Shown here: positions 43,914-51,988 of the stretch, piece by piece
How the letters are laid out: every line of letters begins with the position of its first letter
Numbering within the stretch: the first letter of the stretch is position 1
Assembly (NCBI GenBank): GCA_000621425.1
Contig: JHYJ01000009.1
Coordinates: forward strand, 62,001-126,000
Origin: Lachnospiraceae bacterium AB2028
GTDB lineage: Bacteria; Bacillota; Clostridia; Lachnospirales; Lachnospiraceae
DNA length: 64,000 nucleotides
Direction: 5' to 3'
Translations under genes and position numbers: made by a program
The notes under the pieces: model-generated
Told to the model about the DNA's origin: nothing
Databases searched by the model: none
What the model saw: only the letters and a program-made list of their open reading frames with translations

Positions 43914-45203
43914 CTAAACTGTGGGCGCCTTTACATCCTTATAATATCTATATGCGCACTCAAGATTTTCCCGTACATTCAGTGCGGCTTTGAGTGCAAT
44001 CGTGTTTTTGACATCAGGTGAAGAAAGTATGATCACGTCCCTGCAGTACTCAGTTGCAAAAAGCACTATTCCGTTGAATGTAGATTTTACCTTTATGACA
44101 ACCCACTCATCCTTGGTGCCGGGGTCTATATTGCATGATTCAAGTACATCCTGTCCGGGCTTTCGTGTGGAGAGATTCCGTCCGAATACATCCACTATGG
44201 TATTCATCATATTGGGATTGGATGCATTGACCAGAAGTTGAAAGGTTATAGGTTTACCCGCATACATCACAGGATGCTTACTGCGGTATTCTGATTTGGA
44301 GGTGCTTACCTGGTCGGCTTCCGTACCGGAATAGCCTGAGTATTCCTTGAGCTCGTCTTCCTTTGCATCCACCGGATCTATGGTATCCATACGGTCTATA
44401 CGGAGATTTTGTACGTTATCGTGTTCTTTTATTCCTACGATACAGTAATAAAAACCGTTGCTCCATATTATCTTCAGGGGGCGCACTTTTTTTGGCTTTT
44501 CATATCCGGCCTTGGGAACAAGTTTTAAATTTGCATCATAAGTGCAGTAAGTTATTTCGGCTAGCTGCCTGTTTTTTATGATGTGTGCCAGATCGCTTAC
44601 ATGGCTTAGCACAGTAGTGTCGCTGTCTTTCAATTCCCTGTCTATTGATGTGGGCAGGTATGTAAGGAATTCATTGGATAGTGGTCTTATAGAACCCAGC
44701 TTGGCAGAGATTTTCTTTATATCATCCACAGCAAAAAAATTGTATGTTTCTATGGCATCATACAGAGTCTTTAATTCACTCTCAAGGATTGTAGATTCAT
44801 AATAGTAGAGCTTGTTTCTTTCACTGACTTTGGATCCTTTTTTGTCTTTTTCAGTTATGTCCGATACATTTACGTACTCTATGGTGCCGTCTTTTTTAGT
44901 GGTGGCTACTACGCAGCGCAAATAGAATCCGGCGTTGAAAGTATCGCTGATATCTTCGGGCTCTGTCAGCTCATAAATGTCGTTTCTTCTGAACAGGTCT
45001 AAATAGTTATCATCCATCAGTGCGGACAGCATTTTGCTCACTGTAGTATGTGCAATGGGAGTTCTGTTAAAAGGAATATAAAAAGTTTCGTTAAGTTTGT
45101 CGGTGATCTGCTGTAGGGTAAGCGGGTTATTTCGATCACTGTAATTTTTCAGCGTGAGTATCAGATAAAGTATATTGTTTCTTGATGATTCTGTTTTGGG
45201 CAT
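43914..45203 (-). CDS. WYL-domain transcriptional regulator (module 2)
   Basis: A 429-residue protein with the same plan as the one at 33819: an N-terminal winged HTH (ILYLILTLKNYSDRNNPLTLQQITDKL, TTVSKMLSALMDDNYLDLF, residues 8-75), a WYL domain near 215-290 (AEITYCTYDANLKLV, VRPLKIIWSNGFYYCIVGIKEH, LRIDRMDTI) and a WCX-like C-terminal part. It is divergent from the module 2 operon. The gap holds a perfect 22-bp palindrome (45271-45292) close to its own start and an AAATTT-type dyad (45348-45363) close to the operon. It is therefore a strong candidate for a local autoregulated regulator. Confidence 0.88.
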   Translation of the reverse strand: MPKTESSRNNILYLILTLKNYSDRNNPLTLQQITDKLNETFYIPFNRTPIAHTTVSKMLSALMDDNYLDLFRRNDIYELTEPEDISDTFNAGFYLRCVVATTKKDGTIEYVNVSDITEKDKKGSKVSERNKLYYYESTILESELKTLYDAIETYNFFAVDDIKKISAKLGSIRPLSNEFLTYLPTSIDRELKDSDTTVLSHVSDLAHIIKNRQLAEITYCTYDANLKLVPKAGYEKPKKVRPLKIIWSNGFYYCIVGIKEHDNVQNLRIDRMDTIDPVDAKEDELKEYSGYSGTEADQVSTSKSEYRSKHPVMYAGKPITFQLLVNASNPNMMNTIVDVFGRNLSTRKPGQDVLESCNIDPGTKDEWVVIKVKSTFNGIVLFATEYCRDVIILSSPDVKNTIALKAALNVRENLECAYRYYKDVKAPTV

Positions 45204-45270
45204 TTCTCACCTTTCTGCCACATCTATGGCTGCTTTGTGAAAGAAATCGTGTATTTATCTATAGTGGAGA

Positions 45271-45292
45271 TGATGTGCAATATTGCACATCA
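45271..45292. promoter_or_regulatory. Perfect 22-bp palindrome in the divergent WYL/operon gap
   Basis: The core is TGTGCAATATTGCACA (45274-45289) and the symmetry extends by three bases on each side without mismatch. It lies 67 bp upstream of the WYL gene start. The same 16-bp core occurs at 54837-54852, which makes a protein binding site likely. Confidence 0.75.
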
Positions 45293-45347
45293 CCTTATTA
45301 TATCATTTTTTCAGAAACGGAGCGGAAGAGATCAATTTGGATAAAAT

Positions 45348-45363
45348 GGGACAAATTCGTCCT
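45348..45363. promoter_or_regulatory. AAATTT-centred dyad operator, site f
   Basis: GGGAC-AAATTC-GTCCT. It is the most symmetric of the six sites (AGGAC-type halves on both sides) and lies 81 bp before the first gene of the module 2 operon. Confidence 0.65.
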
Positions 45364-45444
45364 GATTCATCAATGGTTTCTCTGGTATTGTGATGATATA
45401 GACAGTGTGAGAACGGTAATAGAAGAATGAAAGGGAACGATGAT

Positions 45445-46872
45445 ATGGCTATAAGTAAGGAGCTAATAAACCTAAAAAATGGGGAGTCGGCTGTGATTTC
45501 TCCAGAAATAGAAGAGAAACTTCGTGAGATAAAAAGACATCCGGAAGCCTATAACGTAGGGAAGACTCTTAACGGGCTTAAGCAGAAAAAGGCAGCCGGT
45601 AAGCCCTGCCCGAAGGACCTTATATGGGTTGCTGAAAAAAAGGGTCGTGACTATTTTTGCGGTGAAATAATGGAGGAAGTTTCCATATGCTGTATGACAC
45701 CGATGGTATTTGCAGTTCTGACTGATCCTGAGGGACTGATTCCCTGGATGCTTAAGACTATTAAGGACAGGTCAGTAGAGGACTTTGATGCGCCGGTTTT
45801 CTATAGGATTAGTGAAGATTCTTCTGATGTTTGCGCAGCTGACATTTTTGCGTCTGCTGATGATGGGGAATCCTCATCACACAAAAAGGATTCATCAGAA
45901 GGGGGGGTGATATTTGAACAGATCCCCTGTTTGGTTGATCCCTGTGCAGCCATATTAGGTGCTTATTTTGCGGACCAGAATAATGAAATTACGCTCTGGT
46001 ATTCACTGTTGAAAGCATATGGAAAGGGTAGGTCAAAGAATTGGTTATCCATTTTGCCAATAGTGCAGGAGCTTTCGGGGAACTTTTCCTTCTATCTGCG
46101 TTTTCCGGTTCTGTCAGCACGTGCTGATACAGGAAAGATGGTGGATCTTTTGCTTTATATTAAAAGGCGTGACAGCAACGTGTATGCGGAAATGATGTCT
46201 CCATATGTTTACCTGTCGGTTCTGATATGCGGTCTCGATGCCTGCGATGATAGGACAGCTTTCATAGCTAGTATGAAAAAGCTGTATCTTGAGGAATTTG
46301 GTGTCGAGAACCTGTTTTGGGATATCATGCTGAAAAAAAGGGCATGTCAGAATAATGATATGTTCATGAGCAACCCTTTTGGATACCATGATCAGAATCT
46401 AACATACTCCGAAATGTGGAAAAGGATCACCGGGCGTCAGCTTATCCTGGATGCAGATGAGCTGGACTTGACCGGTATGTATCAGAACTATGATGATCCC
46501 TTAGGTCAGATGCCTCCTTTTGGAGTTTCTAATTACGAGCAGGTGACTGATGACGGGAGGCTCACGGGTTTCCTTCTTATGGACCTGATCAGAAATTCAG
46601 ATATGGCAGTATATGGAAAACACTCAAGAAAAGCCGTGTTTGATGTTGAACATATACTAAAGGAGGGAACGGAAGAATTGGTATTGATGGCGCTTAGGAA
46701 AGACTTTATCCGAAAGGACGATATGGATGAGTGCTTTAGGTACATAAAGGAAATAGGAAGATGTGGCATAGCACCGGCGCTGGTGCTTAAGCAGAATGAC
46801 GAGTGGCCTGCATATGGGGAAGGCGGCAGGGGGGAAAAGCCTGCAAGAAGACGGAGGAAATGTCATGATTAA
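45445..46872 (+). CDS. Unknown protein of the MoxR/VWA operon, 475 aa
   Basis: A 475-residue protein that I do not recognise. It is soluble and mainly helical, with a Cys-containing stretch (YFCGEIMEEVSICCMTP, near 70), a low-complexity acidic Ser-rich part (SADDGESSSHKKDSSEGG near 140) and a very basic end (RGEKPARRRRK). The segment LVLMALRKDFIRKDDMDECFRYIKEIGRCGIAPALVLK (near 415-455) resembles the C-terminal part of the protein at 50051, a helical hairpin of the GFIxKxNxDxCI type. A G7 tract is at 45901-45907. The ATG at 45445 follows AAGGGAA; the ATG at 45427 is an alternative. It is the first gene after dyad site f. Confidence 0.7.
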   Translation: MAISKELINLKNGESAVISPEIEEKLREIKRHPEAYNVGKTLNGLKQKKAAGKPCPKDLIWVAEKKGRDYFCGEIMEEVSICCMTPMVFAVLTDPEGLIPWMLKTIKDRSVEDFDAPVFYRISEDSSDVCAADIFASADDGESSSHKKDSSEGGVIFEQIPCLVDPCAAILGAYFADQNNEITLWYSLLKAYGKGRSKNWLSILPIVQELSGNFSFYLRFPVLSARADTGKMVDLLLYIKRRDSNVYAEMMSPYVYLSVLICGLDACDDRTAFIASMKKLYLEEFGVENLFWDIMLKKRACQNNDMFMSNPFGYHDQNLTYSEMWKRITGRQLILDADELDLTGMYQNYDDPLGQMPPFGVSNYEQVTDDGRLTGFLLMDLIRNSDMAVYGKHSRKAVFDVEHILKEGTEELVLMALRKDFIRKDDMDECFRYIKEIGRCGIAPALVLKQNDEWPAYGEGGRGEKPARRRRKCHD

Positions 46873-48307
46873 AAGGCGATATCGTAAGGAACTGACACCT
46901 CTTAAATCGAGGAATGGTGCTGTCCGGGATGCAAGGGAAAAGATAGAAGGCGTAAAGCGCCGGATAAAGCGAAATTATCCTGCGCTTGTGGAAGCTGTTA
47001 ATTACCAGGAACCGGCAGCTGTGGAAGAGGATATAAAAGGGTTATGCACTGACGGAAAGCGGCTGTTTTTTAATCCTAAAGACGTGTTGGAAAGAACGGA
47101 TGAAGGAATGCTGTATTTTCAGATACTGCATATCATATTTCATGGTCTTTTAGGCCATTTTGAAAAAGGCTCGGCCTATGACCACAGGGCACTATCCTGG
47201 GATGTAATGGACCTGCAGGTGATGCGGGCGTTTAATGAATCCGGAATATCAACTGCTGACATGGAGCGTTATGACAATATTTTTTACGGATTTCCTGATG
47301 TAAGGGGAATGTTTGCTGATGAAAGCGGCTTTTCCCTGTACTACAAAGCAGTAAAGGATCCGACGGTTCAGATAAACATAAAGCGGAAGATAAAGAATAT
47401 AAAAAGGAATATTCCGTTGGCAGGATTAGATGATCATACCACATGGGCTTTGCCAAGACTGGAGCTGAAGGTTCAGCAATTGCCGACTGCAGGATTAAAC
47501 GGAAATAAAAATGGAGCCGGCGGCTGGAACCAGATAGTGATTTCACTTACAGGGGCAGGGATTAATGGCATTATGGGCTTAAGTCCCGGCGATTTAGAGA
47601 AAGCCATTGCAAGGGCCATAAGAAATTCCGGTATGAAATGCTGGGGCAAGGGTTCAGGAGGCCAGGCCGGAGAAGAGGTCATGGCGGATGATGAAGCGCT
47701 TATGGATTACAGGGAGCTCATAAAGGAAGCTGTGTCCAAGACGGAAGTCTGTAGGGAGTCTGAGGAACTGGATCCTGCACTTTATGAGTACGGACTTGAG
47801 CTGTATGGGGATGTACCTATCATAGAGCCGCTGGAACAGAAATACGAAAGCAGGATTTCGTCAGTAGTGATAGCCATAGATACCAGCGGTTCGTGTATGG
47901 ACAGGCTAAAGGATTTCTGGACTGAAACCCTGGAGATCTTCCGGGAGATATCCACGCAGGCTTCCATAGACAGGCTCCATTATCTGGAATGTGATGCGGA
48001 TATCAACGAGGAAAAAGAGTATACGTCCGTAGAAGAGCTGGGCTTGTCCGGAAATAGGTACCACAGTTTCAAAGGCTATGGCGGGACAAGCTTTGTCCCG
48101 GTATTTGAGAAAGCCCGGGAGTATGAAGAAGGTGGGGAAAAGATCGATTTCATGGTCTATTTTACCGATGGCGAGGGGGATTATCCTTTCGGTGATCCAG
48201 GCTTTCCGGTGTACTTTGTTTTTTCGGATAAAGAGGATGTGGAAAATACAGACAGCTACAGGCCGGAGTGGATAAGGACGATGGTGCTGGACAGCGCAGG
48301 AAGATAA
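46865..48307 (+). CDS. VWA domain protein of the DUF2201 type
   Basis: A 480-residue protein. The N-terminal region has LHIIFHGLLGHFEKGSAYDHRALSWDVMDLQVMRAF (near residue 90), which aligns with the metallopeptidase-like start of DUF2201 (AHEVLHLALGH), but the catalytic Glu of HExxH is replaced by Ile. The C-terminal part is a von Willebrand A domain with the MIDAS motif VIAIDTSGSCMD near 336 and GYGGTSFVPVFEKA near 405 and FMVYFTDGEGDYP near 430. In this family VWA proteins work with MoxR AAA+ ATPases, one of which is encoded 2 kb downstream. The start at 46865 overlaps the previous gene by 8 bp and has GGAGG upstream. Confidence 0.88.
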   Translation: MIKRRYRKELTPLKSRNGAVRDAREKIEGVKRRIKRNYPALVEAVNYQEPAAVEEDIKGLCTDGKRLFFNPKDVLERTDEGMLYFQILHIIFHGLLGHFEKGSAYDHRALSWDVMDLQVMRAFNESGISTADMERYDNIFYGFPDVRGMFADESGFSLYYKAVKDPTVQINIKRKIKNIKRNIPLAGLDDHTTWALPRLELKVQQLPTAGLNGNKNGAGGWNQIVISLTGAGINGIMGLSPGDLEKAIARAIRNSGMKCWGKGSGGQAGEEVMADDEALMDYRELIKEAVSKTEVCRESEELDPALYEYGLELYGDVPIIEPLEQKYESRISSVVIAIDTSGSCMDRLKDFWTETLEIFREISTQASIDRLHYLECDADINEEKEYTSVEELGLSGNRYHSFKGYGGTSFVPVFEKAREYEEGGEKIDFMVYFTDGEGDYPFGDPGFPVYFVFSDKEDVENTDSYRPEWIRTMVLDSAGR

Positions 48308-48321
48308 AGGAGGAAAGAAAA

Positions 48322-50061
48322 ATGTTTGATCTATATAAGGATTTTTACACAGGCAGGATACCCTATCTAAAGCCGGAGAACAGGTTTTTCGGGGGATACA
48401 GTGCGGAGCGGATAGTGCTTAAGAACGGCAATCAGTCCTCGTACTTTGATGCCTATTCTAAGCCGGTCGAGGAGTGCATAGTAAGGTATAGGAAGAGGAA
48501 TGACGGGCAGACCTATGATCCTGATGTACTTAATATGCGGGTTATCCTTGTCAGCAACGATGTTAACAGGGTGCGCAAGTCTGCCATGTGTCTTGCAGAT
48601 GGTGTAGAGACAGGCACATATGATGAAGAGGATGATTTTGGATATGATGACGAGGATATGGATTCACTCAGCGATATCGTAGAGATTGAATTAGGCCGTG
48701 ACCTGGCTGATGAGAGAGTGGCAGGAAATCCATACATCATCAAGACACAGACAGTGCTTGCCGGTGCGGAAGAATTCAAGGTCGGCGGGGTTCTCTTCAG
48801 GGGACTTGAGACAGGAAAACTTGCAGACCAGTGTGCAGCAATATCAGGCGTTCATAAGCAGAATGTTTTTGTGGGAATAAGTGCTGCTATGGTGGGAGTG
48901 CCTGAGATCCAGAGGCTTGTACTGGAAAGAGGCTTTGATATGGTGCGGCTTCCGGATGTGGACAGTGCATATTATAAAAAGATATCCGACGAGCTTATAA
49001 ACTACGGAGGAGTACCCTTTGAGAGTGATGCGCTGAAGGAGACTGTAATCGGCTCTGTCATAAAGAAATGCGGAAGACATATCAGCGAGGAACAGATAAG
49101 CAGGGCCCTGTCTGAAGCACGCCTTAAAATGGACAGCGGAGATGAAGTTTTTAAAGCCTGCCATTTCCCGGAGTATGTAAATACGGCTTCATACAATGCT
49201 TATGAGAAATTAAGTAAGATGACGGGGCTTGATAATCTCAAAGCTGCCGTCAAGGAATACATAGCAGTGAAGAAAGAAGCAAAGAATAATCCTAAGGCAG
49301 AGCCTGAATGCAGGCATATGATTTTTGAAGGAAATCCCGGCGGCGGAAAGACCATGGGTGCAGGAATCTTTTCAGAGATTATGGCTGCGGAAGGGATTTC
49401 TAACGGAACGTTCGTTGTTGCTTCGAGAAAAGACATCATAGGCGAGTATGTGGGGCATACTGCGCCGAAGGTTGAGAAGCTATTCAGGGAGGCTTCAGGG
49501 GGAGTGCTGTTTGTGGATGAGGCAGGGTTCTTTCTGGATGATGGCAGCGGCGGATTCGTGAAGGAAGCGATAAAGGAGTTTGTCAGGTACATGGAGCTTT
49601 GCAGGGATGTTACGGTTATTTTTGCAATGTATCCCGGAGAAACAAAGAGATTCCTTGGACTTGATCAGGGCCTATCATCAAGGATCTCTTCAACGGTCAG
49701 GTTTGATGACTATTCGGAGAAGGAACTGGCCGCTATATTCAAGGGAATGCTTGAAGATAAGGGTTATGTGGTTCCTGCAGCGATTTCCAAGAACGCCGGA
49801 ACGTTCTTAATGAAGCTGAAAGCCGAGAAAAACGGACGTTTCGGAAATGCCAGGGAAGCAAGGAGGCTGGCTGATATGGTGATTATGGCTGTTTCACTAA
49901 GGCACGAAAAAGAGTCAGCAGAAAAATGGGATGGCTGTATAAAGAATTCGGATCTGCGCGAAGCAATCAAAAAGATGGAGAAAGAGACAGCTACAAGCAA
50001 AACGGTAGACTATGGTTTTTCAAATTATAAACCGGCAGGGAGGTGCGCTAATGCTTTTTGA
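48322..50061 (+). CDS. CbbX/CbxX-type AAA+ ATPase (module 2)
   Basis: A 579-residue protein. The N-terminal part (about 1-290) is unassigned and has an acidic stretch (DEEDDFGYDDEDMDS near 95). The AAA+ module has Walker A IFEGNPGGGKTMGA near 336, the pore-loop region DIIGEYVGHTAPKVEKLF near 373, Walker B GVLFVDEAGFF near 394, an arginine-finger region GLSSRISSTVRFDDYS near 453 and sensor 2 GRFGNAREARRLAD near 506. It is the same subfamily as the ATPase at 17285, with a similar acidic N-terminal extension, so the two modules share a component type. The ATG at 48322 has AAAGGAGGAAAG upstream. Confidence 0.87.
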   Translation: MFDLYKDFYTGRIPYLKPENRFFGGYSAERIVLKNGNQSSYFDAYSKPVEECIVRYRKRNDGQTYDPDVLNMRVILVSNDVNRVRKSAMCLADGVETGTYDEEDDFGYDDEDMDSLSDIVEIELGRDLADERVAGNPYIIKTQTVLAGAEEFKVGGVLFRGLETGKLADQCAAISGVHKQNVFVGISAAMVGVPEIQRLVLERGFDMVRLPDVDSAYYKKISDELINYGGVPFESDALKETVIGSVIKKCGRHISEEQISRALSEARLKMDSGDEVFKACHFPEYVNTASYNAYEKLSKMTGLDNLKAAVKEYIAVKKEAKNNPKAEPECRHMIFEGNPGGGKTMGAGIFSEIMAAEGISNGTFVVASRKDIIGEYVGHTAPKVEKLFREASGGVLFVDEAGFFLDDGSGGFVKEAIKEFVRYMELCRDVTVIFAMYPGETKRFLGLDQGLSSRISSTVRFDDYSEKELAAIFKGMLEDKGYVVPAAISKNAGTFLMKLKAEKNGRFGNAREARRLADMVIMAVSLRHEKESAEKWDGCIKNSDLREAIKKMEKETATSKTVDYGFSNYKPAGRCANAF

Positions 50062-50473
50062 GGATGCTAATGAATTAACATTTGAGGGAGTGCTGTCAAC
50101 AGTAACGGACGAAGATGACAGTGGCCGTGTATTTGTAGATATAGATGACAAGGGTAACTACGGTTTCATACTGGCTTATTTCTATGATTCCCAATGTTTC
50201 TCTGATATGGAAGAGTTTTTTGGCCGTATCGATTATTTCAAGTCATCAGGCAAGGTACGGAAGGATAAGCTTATGGAGAAAATGCTGGATATCTGTGCAG
50301 AAAGGGATGACAGGAATGCTGAGATACGCTTCTTTAAAGATTTGTTGGCGAAGGGTTTCATAGAAAAAGCGGATACTTCCATGTGCATTAAGAAGATGCG
50401 GGCAAAAAAACGCTATCAGCTCATTCCTTTGATGGTACTTAAGGATGCAGGCGAGTTTAGTGTAAACAGCTAA
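50051..50473 (+). CDS. Hypothetical protein, 140 aa, of the MoxR/VWA operon
   Basis: A 140-residue protein of unknown function. The N-terminal half is an acidic beta-like region (VDIDDKGNYGFILAYF). The C-terminal half is helical: FFKDLLAKGFIEKADTSMCIKKMRAKKRYQLIPLMVLKDAG, which resembles the C-terminal part of the protein at 45445. The start at 50051 overlaps the ATPase gene by 11 bp with GGGAGG upstream; a longer start at 50012 would only add residues inside that gene. Confidence 0.68.
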   Translation: MLFEDANELTFEGVLSTVTDEDDSGRVFVDIDDKGNYGFILAYFYDSQCFSDMEEFFGRIDYFKSSGKVRKDKLMEKMLDICAERDDRNAEIRFFKDLLAKGFIEKADTSMCIKKMRAKKRYQLIPLMVLKDAGEFSVNS

Positions 50474-50550
50474 TCACCTTTGTAAGAATGGTTTAACACT
50501 GCGGGAAGAATGAGCGGGGCAGGGAAGATAAAGAATAAGGAGAGAATACA

Positions 50551-51732
50551 ATGGATATGAGATCAGAACAGACAAGCTATAGCGTAGCAGAGGCAAAGAG
50601 CGAGATGCTTTCGGGAATAAGGGCCTATATGTCAAAGGATAAGAAGGGAAAGTATTTTTATGATGTGATAAATAAGCTGCCTTTCTATCTAGAGGGACCT
50701 CCCGGAATAGGAAAGACTGAGATCGTTCGCCAGATCGCAGATGAGCTGGGGATCGGCTTTGTCAGTTTCTCAATAACACACCATACAAGGAATTCTATGA
50801 TAGGCCTTCCTGTAATAGAAAACCTGGAAAATGGCAGCAAGTATACTGAATATACCATGTCGGAAATAATAGCGGCAGTCCTTCGGGAAAAGGAAAAGGG
50901 AGCAAAAGAAGGAATACTTCTTTTGGACGAATTCAACTGTGCATCAGAAACTATCATGCCTGTCATGCTGGCCTTCCTTCAGACCAGGAACATAGGCCTG
51001 TATCATCTTCCTGATGAATGGGCTATAGTCCTTTGCGGTAATCCGTCTGAATTCAATGATAATGCGAAAAAGTTTTCGGCTGCGATCACCGATAGAGTGA
51101 GAAGGCTGGATATTATACCTGATACAGAGTGTTTTCTGGAGTATGCGAAGGGAAAGGACTATCATCCAATGGTCCTGAATTATCTGGAGCTTTTCCCGGA
51201 GAATCTTTATCTCGTAAAGAATGACAGGAACCGTAGTGAAACCGTCACCGCAAGGGGTTGGGAGAACCTGTCACACACCATAAAGGCGTATGAGGAATGC
51301 GGCATAGCCCTTACCCTTAAGACTATAATGCAGTTCATAAAATCCTATACCATAGCTTCGGATTTCTGGACATATTACTGGCTTAATAAGAATTCCTTCA
51401 CAGAGGAACAGATGCAGCAGGTAATAAACGGAAAGTATACTGATGATCTGGTGGAGAACTTTAAGGGCGGAAAGGTGGAATTCGTAGAGAGTGCACTTGG
51501 GATAATAGAAAAGGGCTTGACGGCAAATATTGCATACGAGACCTCCGGAACTATGTCAAAGAAGATAAGCAACGTGTTTGAATTCCTGGACAAGATTGGA
51601 ACAGGTGCAAACGGGCGCGAGAAGTTTTTCTTCTATATCACTGAGACGGATGGCCTGCTGGATGCAGTCCGCAAATCCGGAAATGCCGAGTACCTTGCAG
51701 AGGCCAGGAAGATATACGGTCTGACGGCATGA
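50551..51732 (+). CDS. MoxR family AAA+ ATPase
   Basis: A 393-residue ATPase. Walker A LEGPPGIGKTEIVRQIA near residue 48, a substrate-loop region THHTRNSMIGLPVIE near 75, Walker B GILLLDEFNCASETIMPVMLAFLQ near 120, sensor 1 AIVLCGNPSEFN near 158 and an arginine-finger region FSAAITDRVRRLDIIP near 173. The rest of about 200 residues is helical. MoxR proteins act with VWA partners to insert metals or remodel complexes, and the VWA gene of this operon is the likely partner. It is the last gene before the terminator at 51778, with AAGGAG upstream of the start. Confidence 0.9.
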   Translation: MDMRSEQTSYSVAEAKSEMLSGIRAYMSKDKKGKYFYDVINKLPFYLEGPPGIGKTEIVRQIADELGIGFVSFSITHHTRNSMIGLPVIENLENGSKYTEYTMSEIIAAVLREKEKGAKEGILLLDEFNCASETIMPVMLAFLQTRNIGLYHLPDEWAIVLCGNPSEFNDNAKKFSAAITDRVRRLDIIPDTECFLEYAKGKDYHPMVLNYLELFPENLYLVKNDRNRSETVTARGWENLSHTIKAYEECGIALTLKTIMQFIKSYTIASDFWTYYWLNKNSFTEEQMQQVINGKYTDDLVENFKGGKVEFVESALGIIEKGLTANIAYETSGTMSKKISNVFEFLDKIGTGANGREKFFFYITETDGLLDAVRKSGNAEYLAEARKIYGLTA

Positions 51733-51763
51733 GGAGGGTGCGGAGAAAATACAAAGATAAAGA

Positions 51764-51825
51764 AGTGATATAAATGTAAAAATGCGACTGGTTTGGAATC
51801 TGATTCCGAATCAGTCGCATTTTTT
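51764..51825 (+). terminator. Terminator-bearing repeat, copy 1
   Basis: AATGCGACTG (51781-51790) pairs with CAGTCGCATT (51812-51821), with an inner GGAATC/GATTCC stem and a T-run. Together with the leading GTGATATAAATGTAAAAATG segment it forms a repeat of about 37 bp that is similar to 53739-53775. It ends the module 2 operon. Confidence 0.85.
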
Positions 51826-51828
51826 CGG

Positions 51829-51921
51829 GATATAACATCCCACCGAATCCATATACCGGGAATGAATATAAGCGATATCATCGGATGTGCTAACCTCCCT
51901 TTGCGGAATAATGTTATAATT
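51829..51921 (-). pseudogene. Relic of a DDIAY-domain gene
   Basis: Read on the minus strand the segment gives IIPQREVSTSDDIAYIHS followed by RYMDSVGCYIPKK, which aligns with FIPQEEGITVDDIAYLHSGYMDGGGWYFPEK of the intact gene at 53829-54731. The start and the C-terminal residues are missing, and the frame runs into the terminator repeat. It is a deleted copy, not an active gene. Confidence 0.75.
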
Positions 51922-51988
51922 CTATAACACATAGCAAAATAGGATAGAAATAAAATGTTGCTGAAATCATTAATCAAGGGAGATTATT

